Below, one piece after another: positions 39,811 to 48,431 of a DNA stretch of 64,000 bases (within the stretch, counting starts at the first letter, position 1; each line of letters starts with the position of its first letter). The stretch is taken from contig NZ_CAJHAJ010000001.1 in the NCBI RefSeq assembly GCF_904846345.1, positions 434,001-498,000 of the forward strand. Direction: 5' to 3'. The position numbers and the translations under genes are program-made. Source of the stretch: Psychrobacter maritimus (GTDB taxonomy: Bacteria; Pseudomonadota; Gammaproteobacteria; Pseudomonadales; Moraxellaceae). The notes beneath the pieces were generated by a model that worked only from the letters and a program-made list of their open reading frames with translations, made no database searches and was not told the DNA's origin.

Positions 39811-39874
39811 GCATAAGACATTAAATATTAAATCATATAATTATTAATTAAGACGTCGCCTATCTGGTTGTTAG

Positions 39875-40189
39875 TTATGAGCGACGTTTTAATTGATATT
39901 TTTTTATAAAGTGCTGGCAATAACGCAGCATCAGCCAAATTATCCACAGCGCTGTTATTAGCCAAATACTTAGCCCCAACCCTAACAATATCATGCGAAT
40001 CCAAAAATCTAGCGCACCGTTCATGAGGTGGGGCAGATAAGCCGGTCCCATATTGGATGCCATTATTAACCAAAACCCAAATAGCAGCGCCAGTCCTGCA
40101 CCGATAATCCTTAAAATTATTTTACCAAAGGTTATTAACAAGCCACGCCAGTTATCATATATGGACGAAAGAGGTGAATGATGATTCAT
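39875..40189 (-). CDS. Small two- or three-helix membrane protein, unknown
   Basis: 104 residues with hydrophobic helices at residues 19-44 (TFGKIILRIIGAGLALLFGF) and 62-88 (WIRMILLGLGLSIWLITALW) and a basic tail (KKYQLKRRS). The ATG follows AGAGGTG (GGTGAATG), which supports the start. No family recognised. Convergent with the exporter gene. Confidence 0.68.
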   Translation of the reverse strand: MNHHSPLSSIYDNWRGLLITFGKIILRIIGAGLALLFGFWLIMASNMGPAYLPHLMNGALDFWIRMILLGLGLSIWLITALWIIWLMLRYCQHFIKKYQLKRRS

Positions 40190-40390
40190 AAAAAAGCGCC
40201 TAAAAAGTGGCTTAAAAAAGATAAATAAAAGACCTTTATTGCAAATCAGCTTATATCACGCAGATTTTTATCATTGTAAGAGCATGTTAAAAATAATGGA
40301 AAATTTGGCCGCGCCGCCATATTTTTCATATAAATTCTGTATACTTAAGGCTTAAAACCCTTATTCATAACCAATTGATGACCTTTTGCC

Positions 40391-41095
40391 ATGTCGAGAC
40401 GCTCAGCTCCTTTCGTTGCTCCTATCTACATTGATGACCCTATCTCAAGCGAGGGTAAAAAGCATGCCAAAGCATTGCTATCAACGCTGCAAGAAGATAT
40501 TGCCAGCTTTCGAGATGAGCAGTTTCCGCCTGACATTTTGCGTCAAATTCGTGATATGCCGATTTATGAAGGCAATTTAGCCGAAGTCCAAGCCTATCAG
40601 CAGCGTTGGCATAATCTGCTTGAGCGTGCGATGGCGTTTTATCCGGCGGCCAACCTACCGCCTGATTATCTGCCGCTACCAGCCAGCCTTGAGATACCGC
40701 AATTTATCTATCACGTGCAAAGACTACATCTGACCAAGACCCGTGCCAAAGAATCCAAAAGCTTTGGGTCGGTCGGTGCGCTTACTGATAAATGTGGCAA
40801 TTACAGCGCTGATGAAATTGCGCGTATGAGCGCCGTATTTGATAATGATAATGAGGCGCGTTTGGTGGCGCATCGTGAATTTATCGATTTGCGCGCGTAT
40901 GTATTTTGCCGTGATAACAAAGGCGAGATGCTAGAGCCTGAGCGCGTACGCTTTTATCGCACTGGGCTTATCGTTCATGCCCTACCCGATTTTAAAATTG
41001 TCGACAGTCGGCAGACACCGCGTAAGCGCCGTAACGATGCTTATAGTAATCCGCTGGCAGATAATGGCGTATGGAAGATTTATCGTAAGAAATAA
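40391..41095 (+). CDS. Conserved protein of unknown function
   Basis: 234 residues, no signal or membrane segment. N-terminal basic MSRRSAPFVAPIYIDDP, a helical middle (AKALLSTLQEDIASF, AEVQAYQQRWHNLLERAMAFYP) and a C-terminal part with IARMSAVFDNDNEARLVAHREFIDLRAYVFC and basic PRKRRNDAYSN. Two Cys. I recognise no domain. It lies 76 bases before the Kef antiporter gene in the same direction. Confidence 0.75.
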   Translation: MSRRSAPFVAPIYIDDPISSEGKKHAKALLSTLQEDIASFRDEQFPPDILRQIRDMPIYEGNLAEVQAYQQRWHNLLERAMAFYPAANLPPDYLPLPASLEIPQFIYHVQRLHLTKTRAKESKSFGSVGALTDKCGNYSADEIARMSAVFDNDNEARLVAHREFIDLRAYVFCRDNKGEMLEPERVRFYRTGLIVHALPDFKIVDSRQTPRKRRNDAYSNPLADNGVWKIYRKK

Positions 41096-41170
41096 ACAAT
41101 GTTTAAAATTTTTGATTATTGATTTACCCTGTTGTACTGCTTATTTTATCGTTACTGCTAAGGATTCCAG

Positions 41171-43057
41171 ATGCTCGCTGCCGCCGCCGGCTCACCAAAT
41201 TTAATGTTACAAGCTACTATTTTCTTGGGAGCAGCCCTGCTCTTTGTACCCCTTGGTAAACGTTTTGGCATCGCGACGGTTCTAGGTTATCTCATCACAG
41301 GATTGATATTAGGCCCCAGTGGTTTAGATGTTGCAGGCGATGCGGAAAGCTTATTACACTTTTCTGAGTTTGGCGTGGTCATGCTGCTGTTTATCATCGG
41401 CCTTGAGCTGCAGCCTTCACGATTATGGGCGCTACGGCGTTCGATTTTTGTCCTTGGTGGCTTACAAGTCGGTTTGACTGGCACGCTATTAATGTGGCTG
41501 TTACATCAGTTTTTTGCCTTGCCGCTTGATACCGCTTTTATTGTCGGATTTGGTCTCGCCCTATCATCGACCGCCTTTGTCCTACAAATCCTGACAGAAA
41601 AACAGCAACTTTCAAGTACCCATGGCCGTGAAGCCTTTACCATTTTATTATTCCAAGATATTGCCGTTATCCCTTTATTAGCCGTTATTCCATTTTTGTC
41701 AGGGGTACGCGAACAAAGCTACGATTTGATTTATTTTGGTAAAGTTTTTGCCGTCTTTGCCGGACTTATCTTTGCCAGCCGTTATATCATTCGACCTTTC
41801 TTTAAATTTGTGGCGTCTAGTGGCGCATCAGAACTCTTAACCGCGGTCGCCTTATTTATCGTCATGGGCGTGTCTATTTTGATGGGGCAAATCGGTCTAT
41901 CGATGGCATTGGGCGCTTTTTTAACCGGCGTATTATTAGCAGATTCTGAATATCGTCATGAGTTAGAAGCCAGTATCGAGCCTTTTAAAGGGCTGCTGCT
42001 AGGGCTGTTTTTTATGTCGGTCGGTATGCTAACCGATGTCAAACTCATCTTAGCAAAGCCTGTCTTTATCATCGGCTGTGCCATGGCATTGATGGTGATT
42101 AAATTCGGTGTTATTACTGCCATTGCCAAAATATCGGGCAATCGCTGGCCGACCAGCATCCGATTGGGCGTGACCCTTGCTCAAGGTGGTGAATTTGCCT
42201 TTGTCTTATTTAGTGTCGCAACGGCGCAAAATGTGTTGCGTCCTGAGCTTGCCAATACTTTAAATCTTATCGTCACCATTTCTATGGCGCTGACGCCACT
42301 GGCGTTTTTACTCTTAGAAAAAATCGGTGAGCCAATATTTGCTAAAAGTAAACCAAGCCGCGAGTACGATGCCATTCCTGATCATGAGCATCAGGTGATT
42401 ATTGCTGGTTTTGGGCGCGTTGGTCAGATTATTGGTCGTGTGCTGCGTATGCATAATATCGAATTTACCGCCATTGAACGCTCGGCAAATCGCGTCGATT
42501 TCGTGCGTAAGTTTGGTAACCAAGTCTATTATGGCGATCCAAAAAACCCCGAGATACTACGTGCTGCCGGCATTAAAAAAGCGCGCGTCTTTATTCTTGC
42601 CATCGATGATTTAGAGCGTTCTATCACTACCGCCCAATATTTGCGTAAAAACTATCCTGATATGATTGTCTTAGCACGCGCCCGTGACCGCCAGCACTAT
42701 TATCGCCTGCGTGAAGTCGGTGTGCGTCATATTTGGCGGGAGACCTATTTATCGTCTTTAGATATGTCGCGTGAATCATTACAGCTGCTCGGTATCTCAC
42801 CAGAAAAGGCGCGCGAAACCGTACAAACCTTCCGTGATTATGATGATGATTTGATTGAACGTCAGCAAGCAATTTATGGCGATGAAGCCAGCTTAATTGA
42901 ATCGGCACAGTCGGCGATGGCCGAGCTTGAAAGTCTATTTGATGAGGATATCGATAAAGCCCGTAAAATGGATTTGACCGATTTTTATGACGCCCTAAAG
43001 AGCCAAGCGATACCAGTCGATGAGAAAGACGATCTGGCCACTGACTCTAAACCCTAA
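41171..43057 (+). CDS. Kef-type monovalent cation:proton antiporter (CPA2)
   Basis: 628 residues. The N-terminal 380 residues form about 12 hydrophobic helices with CPA2 motifs (GLILGPSGLDVAG, EFGVVMLLFIIGLELQP, LSSTAFVLQIL, LGAFLTGVLLADSEYRHELE). A TrkA-N RCK domain follows: QVIIAGFGRVGQIIGRVLR (about 412-430) and VYYGDPKNPEILRAAG. The acidic C-terminal tail fits KefB/KefC. Likely K+ efflux antiporter gated by glutathione adducts; no kefF/kefG ancillary gene is adjacent. An exact 16-bp duplication starts at its stop codon. Confidence 0.93.
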   Translation: MLAAAAGSPNLMLQATIFLGAALLFVPLGKRFGIATVLGYLITGLILGPSGLDVAGDAESLLHFSEFGVVMLLFIIGLELQPSRLWALRRSIFVLGGLQVGLTGTLLMWLLHQFFALPLDTAFIVGFGLALSSTAFVLQILTEKQQLSSTHGREAFTILLFQDIAVIPLLAVIPFLSGVREQSYDLIYFGKVFAVFAGLIFASRYIIRPFFKFVASSGASELLTAVALFIVMGVSILMGQIGLSMALGAFLTGVLLADSEYRHELEASIEPFKGLLLGLFFMSVGMLTDVKLILAKPVFIIGCAMALMVIKFGVITAIAKISGNRWPTSIRLGVTLAQGGEFAFVLFSVATAQNVLRPELANTLNLIVTISMALTPLAFLLLEKIGEPIFAKSKPSREYDAIPDHEHQVIIAGFGRVGQIIGRVLRMHNIEFTAIERSANRVDFVRKFGNQVYYGDPKNPEILRAAGIKKARVFILAIDDLERSITTAQYLRKNYPDMIVLARARDRQHYYRLREVGVRHIWRETYLSSLDMSRESLQLLGISPEKARETVQTFRDYDDDLIERQQAIYGDEASLIESAQSAMAELESLFDEDIDKARKMDLTDFYDALKSQAIPVDEKDDLATDSKP

Positions 43058-43086
43058 GTGTCAAAAATCTTAAGTGTCAAAAATCT
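43055..43086. repeat. Tandem 16-bp duplication across the Kef antiporter stop codon
   Basis: TAAGTGTCAAAAATCT at 43055-43070 and again at 43071-43086. The first copy begins with the antiporter stop TAA. The second ends one base before the convergent DUF2628 gene. Confidence 0.85.
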
Positions 43087-44016
43087 TTAATTCTCATTAC
43101 AACCTTTAGGCGCTTGCCTTTTATTGAGTGAGGTCATACAGTTCCAATTATCGCTATCGGGCACATGATAAAAGACCAGCGTTTGATTATTTAGGTAGCG
43201 AATCGGAAACTTAACGTTCTGGATGGTAGCTATGACCGCGCAATCCGTTGCTGGCACGCCAGCAGCTTTGCTGTCGATAGCGATATATACCTGCTCTGTA
43301 CCCATGTCTAAAGGAAGATTGCTAGGACACTGCCCTGTTTGCCGATACGTCAGCGCCACACGATTTTGTGCTGTTTTAGCGGTATCGTAAGCATCAAACA
43401 ATACTTCGTTTTCTTTGGGCTTGGCAACAATGGGTAAAAACTGCACCTTTATTACCATTAAAGCAAAGGCAAAAAACCCAAAGCCCAAGCCCAAGCCAAA
43501 TAAGCTGACCCCACCTTCTTTTTGCAAGTGCGCTTTTTGCGCCGCCTCATCACGTGGATAATCATTGATAGCATCAGCAATCTCGCGCCTTGCCATACGG
43601 TAATAATAAGCGTCCGTCCAGCGTGCAACCATAACCGACCAAAACAGCCATATCAGCGCCGCAATAGCGATACGTATGGCCATCTGATAAGCATCGGCAA
43701 TATAAGGCATCGCGACAAATTCAAACGCCACCAATACCAGTGCCACATTAAGCTGAATAAACGACCAACCGGCAACGCTATAAACAATCGCATCCATATA
43801 ACGCTTACGATACAGCAGCCAAGGAAAAGTGACAAAAAACGCCGCCCAATGCCATTTCGGCGACAGATATCCTTGCTTATCAAATTCCTCAAAGCGCTTA
43901 AGATAATATGACTGGCTACGCTGACTGATAAACCATTTATCCAGCTGCTGACGCTTTTCAGGCGTTAGCTGTTCTTGATAAAACGGTGGCGGCGAATCCG
44001 TCTCGATAAATAACAT
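43087..44016 (-). CDS. DUF2628 protein with pilin-like C-terminal segment
   Basis: 309 residues. N-terminal part matches DUF2628 (WFISQRSQSYYLKRF, then PKWHWAAFFVTFPWLLYRKRY) with two or three hydrophobic helices. A second part starts at about 178 with a hydrophobic helix LFGLGLGFGFFAFALMVIKVQ and continues TAKTAQNRVALTYRQTGQCPSN, which resembles the amphipathic helix and exposed domain of type IV pilin-like proteins, with two Cys (Cys at QCPSN and DCAVI) possibly disulfide bonded. Function unknown. Convergent with the Kef antiporter, separated by 29 bases. Confidence 0.78.
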   Translation of the reverse strand: MLFIETDSPPPFYQEQLTPEKRQQLDKWFISQRSQSYYLKRFEEFDKQGYLSPKWHWAAFFVTFPWLLYRKRYMDAIVYSVAGWSFIQLNVALVLVAFEFVAMPYIADAYQMAIRIAIAALIWLFWSVMVARWTDAYYYRMARREIADAINDYPRDEAAQKAHLQKEGGVSLFGLGLGFGFFAFALMVIKVQFLPIVAKPKENEVLFDAYDTAKTAQNRVALTYRQTGQCPSNLPLDMGTEQVYIAIDSKAAGVPATDCAVIATIQNVKFPIRYLNNQTLVFYHVPDSDNWNCMTSLNKRQAPKGCNEN

Positions 44017-44275
44017 GGCAGTCTGCTCTATAAATTCTCAAAAATAGGGTATCAAGGATTGTTATATGATAACGCCAAAAGCCAGTGATAGAAAACCCAT
44101 ATATATGCAATCTGTATCGAGAAAATCCGTCTATGGCCTTGTATAATTTAGAGAAACTGTAGTGACACATAGAATATATGGCAAACTTACTAAAATTGGA
44201 TTGTCCGTTCACAGTGGTCACGATTTCACTTATAATGAAGCAACTTTACCCACCTAATTAAGCCTTGTTAATCCT

Positions 44276-45148
44276 ATGAGTCAACATCCTGATATCAATG
44301 ACAACATCAATGGTGCTAATACTACTGATGAGCAAAACCCTAATAGCACTAACCCTATGAACCCTGAAGCTCAGGCTGCCACCGATACTGCCATTAGTAT
44401 TGATGCCAATGCTAGCAGCCAGAATGAGCCTACAGAGGGTAAACATATTCGTATCGTTAATACCTTTATGAAACGCCGTACGCATATGAATAAAAATGCC
44501 GAGCTGGCACTGACTGCGCCAGAGTTTGCGCATTACTTAGTCAATAACAGTTTCGGTGATGGCAATCTTGATGGCATTAACGATTTACGAGTGCTATTTG
44601 CAGATAGCCCTAACGGCAGTGACGCGCCGCTTACGGTAGAGATTGGTTTTGGCTTGGGTGATTCATTTATCGAGATGGCCGCTGCTGAGCCGACGCGCAA
44701 TTTCGTTGGTGTCGAAGTTCATGAGCCAGGTATCGGTAAATGCGCTTATATGGCAGGCACGCAAGGTTTAACCAACGTTAAAATCATTAACGGTGATGCT
44801 ATTCAATTGCTGAAACAGCTACCAGAAAACCATATTGATCGTATCCAGCTCTACTTCCCTGACCCTTGGCAAAAAAAGCGCCATTATAAACGCCGCTTTG
44901 TGAGCCCTGAGCGCATGGCGATTGTCACGCGCAGCTTAAAGCAAGGCGGCTGGTTCCATACGGCGACTGACTGGGAGCATTATGCCTTTTGGATGGTTGA
45001 AGTGTTGGATGGTTTTGCAGGGCTGACCAATCAAGCAGGCGCAGGTAATTTCACCGACCGTCCTGACTTTCGTCCAATGACCAAGTTTGAGCGCCGCGGT
45101 TTAGAGCGCGGACATGGTGTTTGGGATTTAATCTATATTAAAGACTAA
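44276..45148 (+). CDS. trmB: tRNA (guanine-N7-)-methyltransferase
   Basis: TrmB makes m7G46 in tRNA. SAM-binding [15 protein letters not shown] (about residues 121-135), [34 protein letters not shown] (signature PDPWxKxRHxKRR), and [16 protein letters not shown]. 290 residues against 239 in E. coli, the difference being a 55-residue Asn/Thr/Ala-rich N-terminal extension of low complexity. Divergent to the DUF2628 gene. A terminator follows at 45183. Confidence 0.97.
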   Translation: MSQHPDINDNINGANTTDEQNPNSTNPMNPEAQAATDTAISIDANASSQNEPTEGKHIRIVNTFMKRRTHMNKNAELALTAPEFAHYLVNNSFGDGNLDGINDLRVLFADSPNGSDAPLTVEIGFGLGDSFIEMAAAEPTRNFVGVEVHEPGIGKCAYMAGTQGLTNVKIINGDAIQLLKQLPENHIDRIQLYFPDPWQKKRHYKRRFVSPERMAIVTRSLKQGGWFHTATDWEHYAFWMVEVLDGFAGLTNQAGAGNFTDRPDFRPMTKFERRGLERGHGVWDLIYIKD

Positions 45149-45182
45149 TCTCGATGGCACTACCCTAGCGATATTGCCCTAT

Positions 45183-45221
45183 AGCGGCTAAGATACTGAT
45201 AAAGTACTTAGCCGCTTTTTT
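45183..45221 (+). terminator. Terminator of trmB
   Basis: Stem AGCGGCTAAG (45183-45192) / CTTAGCCGCT (45207-45216) followed by TTTTTT. Confidence 0.9.
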
Positions 45222-45496
45222 GTGGCTGAATATCTCTCCTGCCCTACTTTATCTGTTGATATATAAGGCTTCGCGCGTTGTGCGAGCTACTTTTAAACTG
45301 CTAGAGCCTCTAAGTGCTTGCTCTATATCCACTAGATACCCGCAAGCCATATGTGAAACATAGGCATTAGACAGTAATTTTATGACTAAATTTAAAGTTG
45401 CAAAAACGGAAATAGCCTATATTTGGCTTGCATGCAATATTTCATATCTGCGCAAACATTGATAGGATAAGGGTTTCGTGAGTTCTCCCCATAAGC

Positions 45497-45517
45497 TGTG
45501 GATAACCCTGTGTATAA
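45497..45517. promoter_or_regulatory. Pair of DnaA-box-like 9-mers
   Basis: TGTGGATAA and TGTGTATAA, same orientation, 12 bases apart start to start; both are exact matches to the reverse complement of TTATNCACA. Confidence 0.6.
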
Positions 45518-46037
45518 GTCGCCACTTGACAAGTATTTCCCTAGGTAGCTTAAAGGGTTAGGTAAAATCGTTCATTTTTTGTACAATTTTAAAAACTTTT
45601 AAAATCAATTACTTATATGATATTTGAAAGCAAAGTAATATATTTTTAATATTTTTTAAATTAATTTAACCGTTATGGATGTTTCACAAGCGCTCAATAA
45701 AAATACCTTTTTTATTGTGGACAACTCATAAATCTATTGACAAATGACCCTGTCATCAAGTTCAAAACTGAAAGTTAAAACAAGCCTGTTTTAGGAATAT
45801 TTTAATAGAACATCATACGACACTCACTGTCGTTTAACCTCTCAGCACCCTCAATATTGGCCTTGGATTTTGTTATAATTGCCTTATCTAATCAACAGTG
45901 ATATAAAACAGGGTGGCTTAAAAATTACGTGAAAAGCACGTGCTAAATAAGCTTACTGACATTATTACGCTTATTTACTAGCAAAAATTATGAACTTTTT
46001 TTTGCTTTTCTCATTATTGAATTTTACTGTATAGTAG

Positions 46038-46058
46038 GGTGATATATTCGATATCACC
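46038..46058. promoter_or_regulatory. Perfect inverted repeat at the probable recA promoter
   Basis: GGTGATAT (46038-46045), spacer ATTCG, ATATCACC (46051-46058). It overlaps or directly follows promoter-like boxes (TATAGT at 46030-46035; TTGAAT at 46017 with TGATAT 17 bases on). It lies about 165 bases before recA. Could be an operator or a 5' leader hairpin. No LexA-type CTGT-N8-ACAG box is visible. Confidence 0.55.
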
Positions 46059-46223
46059 GTCTGAAACCTAATATTTCCAGCCACTTCAACTTTGCTTGAA
46101 AACCTCCCTTACTGACGACTGAGCCTGTAAGCTATTCCATTGAGCAAGTGGTTGGTGACGAGTAGTTCTAAATAATCAAAATACTCATTATTTACACTTA
46201 TTATTAATAACAAGGAGTCCTAT

Positions 46224-47282
46224 ATGGACGAAAATAAAGCCAAAGCCCTCAAAGCAGCCCTTGGTCAAATCGAAAAGCAGTTTGGTAAAAACACCATCAT
46301 GCATTTAGGTGATGATTCTGCCATTCTTGATGTGGATGTGGTATCAACAGGCTCGTTGGGGCTGGATATTGCGCTTGGTATTGGCGGCCTACCAAAAGGT
46401 CGTATCGTTGAGATTTACGGCCCAGAAAGCTCGGGTAAAACAACCATGACGCTGCAAGCAATTGCAGAATGCCAAAAGCAAGGCGGTGTCTGCGCCTTTA
46501 TCGATGCTGAGCATGCACTAGATCCAGTTTATGCGCGCAAGCTTGGCGTGAACACTGATGACCTACTGCTTTCTCAGCCTGACAATGGTGAGCAAGCGCT
46601 TGAAATCACCGACATGCTAGTGCGTTCTGGGGCGGTTGATATGATTGTCATTGACTCGGTCGCTGCGTTGACGCCGCGTGCGGAGATTGAAGGCGAGATG
46701 GGCGATTCACACATGGGTCTGCAAGCACGTCTAATGAGCCAAGCACTACGTAAAATCACTGGTAATGCCAAACGCTCAAATTGTATGGTGGTGTTTATTA
46801 ACCAAATCCGTATGAAAATTGGTGTGATGTTTGGTAGCCCTGAGACCACGACTGGTGGTAATGCGCTTAAGTTCTACGCCTCGGTACGTATGGATATCCG
46901 CCGTATCGGTGCGGTTAAAAACGGTGATGAAATCATCGGTAACCAAACCCGTGTTAAAGTCATCAAAAATAAAATGGCACCGCCTTTCCGCCAAGCAGAA
47001 TTTGAGATTACTTATGGTGAAGGTACTAACCATTTAGCCGAAGTGATTGACTTGGGTGTTGAGATTGGCGCAGTTGGCAAAGCTGGCTCTTGGTATAGCT
47101 ATGGCGATGAAAAAATCGGTCAAGGTAAAGCCAATTCTGTGTTGTTCTTAAAAGAAAATCCCGCGATTGCACAAGAAATCGAAGCCAAAATTCGTGATGA
47201 AAAGCTTGGGACAAAAAAACAAGCTAAAGCCACAGATACTGACGAAGCCAATGAAGAACTGGCTTCTGAACCTGTACAATAG
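46224..47282 (+). CDS. recA: Recombinase RecA
   Basis: 352 residues. Walker [11 protein letters not shown] (about residues 68-77), MAW-equivalent region, L2-type [34 protein letters not shown] (L2 loop), and [10 protein letters not shown] (L1/Walker B neighbourhood). Central enzyme of homologous recombination and DNA-damage response. AAGGAG lies 8-13 bases before the ATG. Probably has a 150-190 nt leader. Followed by recX. Confidence 0.98.
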   Translation: MDENKAKALKAALGQIEKQFGKNTIMHLGDDSAILDVDVVSTGSLGLDIALGIGGLPKGRIVEIYGPESSGKTTMTLQAIAECQKQGGVCAFIDAEHALDPVYARKLGVNTDDLLLSQPDNGEQALEITDMLVRSGAVDMIVIDSVAALTPRAEIEGEMGDSHMGLQARLMSQALRKITGNAKRSNCMVVFINQIRMKIGVMFGSPETTTGGNALKFYASVRMDIRRIGAVKNGDEIIGNQTRVKVIKNKMAPPFRQAEFEITYGEGTNHLAEVIDLGVEIGAVGKAGSWYSYGDEKIGQGKANSVLFLKENPAIAQEIEAKIRDEKLGTKKQAKATDTDEANEELASEPVQ

Positions 47283-47339
47283 CGGCTTCATTATTCACCG
47301 TTATCAATGATCATGACTTGTTATGAAAACTAAATTGTT

Positions 47340-48398
47340 ATGAAAATTAAAACCTTAGCTGAAATACTTGCTGAATCGGACGCCGATTCAGCGAGTAGTC
47401 CTACTATCAAAGCAAAAAAAACTGTCAAATCTTCTGAATCTGTCAAGCATTCTCAGCACTCCTATCAAGACAAGCCAAAAAAAACGGCTAAGACGCGCAA
47501 GCACTCAACCTACTCTCGTGAAGATTATTCGTTATCTGACGACTCTGGCCTCGAGGTAGAATCAGCTGACGCTCACTTTTCTACTAGCAAAAACCCTACT
47601 AGATCCAAGAAACGTAAAAAGCGTTTTCACCCAGCGGCTAACTTTAGCCCTGAGCCTAGTGATGTGCCTGCTTATCAGCCACCCGAAGCGCAAAGTATCA
47701 AAGAGATGCTGGCTGAGGTTAAGAGTAACGTTCATGATACTGGTATAAATAGTGATGAGCATCAAAAAGAGTTTGCTGAAAGCCATCAAGCAGACCTCGA
47801 TAACCTACCCTCTGCGCTTAAAGCGTATTTACGCACCCCTGAACAACGTCAAGCGGATATTGATGCCATTAAAGCCGAAAGCCGCTTACGTTGGTTGGCG
47901 TTTTATTATTTATCGCGCCGAGAATACGGCAAGGCTGAGCTCAAGCAAAAACTGCTTGATAAAGAGCAAGACCCAGACAAAATCGATGCCCTGCTCGATG
48001 AGTTTGAAGAAAAAGGCTATCAAAGTGATTATCGTACTACCCTGATGCTTATTCGGGAAAATATCCGCAAAGGGCGCGGACGCGGGCGTATTAAGCAGGA
48101 GTTTTATCGTAAAAAAATTGCCATGCCCGGTAATATCGACGAGCTTATCGATATGGCGAATGCCGAATCGGAAGAATTTAGCGAGTTTATAGACGACAGC
48201 GCCGATAATTTAGTTGAAGGCATTGACTGGCTAAAACTGGCAGTCAGCGCACGTACCAAAAAATACGGCGATGACATACCCATTGAACAAAAAGACAAAG
48301 CCCGTCAGCTACGGTTTTTACAATATCGCGGCTTTAATACCGATATCTGCTTTGAGGCGCTCAACTATACCTTGGAGACATTAGATGAGCGTTTTTAG
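47340..48398 (+). CDS. recX: RecA regulator RecX with long N-terminal extension
   Basis: RecX inhibits or moderates RecA filaments. The C-terminal 170 residues fit the family: AESRLRWLAFYYLSRREYGKAELKQKLLDK, EFEEKGYQSDYRTTLMLIRENIRKGRGRGRIKQE, ending FLQYRGFNTDICFEAL. The N-terminal about 175 residues are Lys/Ser/Thr-rich and predicted disordered (TIKAKKTVKSSESVKHS, RSKKRKKRFHPAANF), more than doubling the normal 150-residue size. It follows recA after 57 bases, as expected. Start ATG 47340 is preceded by TATGAAAACTAAATTGTT; an alternative downstream start is possible. Confidence 0.9.
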   Translation: MKIKTLAEILAESDADSASSPTIKAKKTVKSSESVKHSQHSYQDKPKKTAKTRKHSTYSREDYSLSDDSGLEVESADAHFSTSKNPTRSKKRKKRFHPAANFSPEPSDVPAYQPPEAQSIKEMLAEVKSNVHDTGINSDEHQKEFAESHQADLDNLPSALKAYLRTPEQRQADIDAIKAESRLRWLAFYYLSRREYGKAELKQKLLDKEQDPDKIDALLDEFEEKGYQSDYRTTLMLIRENIRKGRGRGRIKQEFYRKKIAMPGNIDELIDMANAESEEFSEFIDDSADNLVEGIDWLKLAVSARTKKYGDDIPIEQKDKARQLRFLQYRGFNTDICFEALNYTLETLDERF

Positions 48399-48431
48399 CT
48401 CGTTTAAGCGCACATTATTAACCTTTAACCT

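Larger units (their letters stand above)
45149..46223. other. 1.08 kb gene-free region with oriC-like features before recA
   Basis: After the trmB terminator (45183-45221) there is no plausible ORF. Two perfect DnaA-box-like 9-mers (TGTGGATAA at 45497-45505 and TGTGTATAA at 45509-45517, matching TTATNCACA in reverse) and a third weaker one (TGTGGACAA 45716-45724) flank an extremely AT-rich stretch at about 45575-45670. From 45870 to 46223 comes the recA leader and promoter area. Stretch 45235-45470 shows nothing recognised. Confidence 0.55.

Noticed and set aside
39940..39948. Perfect DnaA box TTATCCACA
   Set aside because: Single copy inside a coding region without an AT-rich stretch or other boxes; a chance match is likely.
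45270..45340. Possible fourth repeat copy (GCGCGTTGTGCGAGC, AGAGCCTCTAAGTGCTTGCTC)
   Set aside because: Words similar to the core occur but in the wrong order and without inverted arms.
45840..46010. Small RNA between TATAAT at about 45880 and the AGCAAAAA/TTTTTGCT hairpin near 45980-46007
   Set aside because: The hairpin is only A/T-paired except its ends and the promoter lacks a -35; too weak to list.
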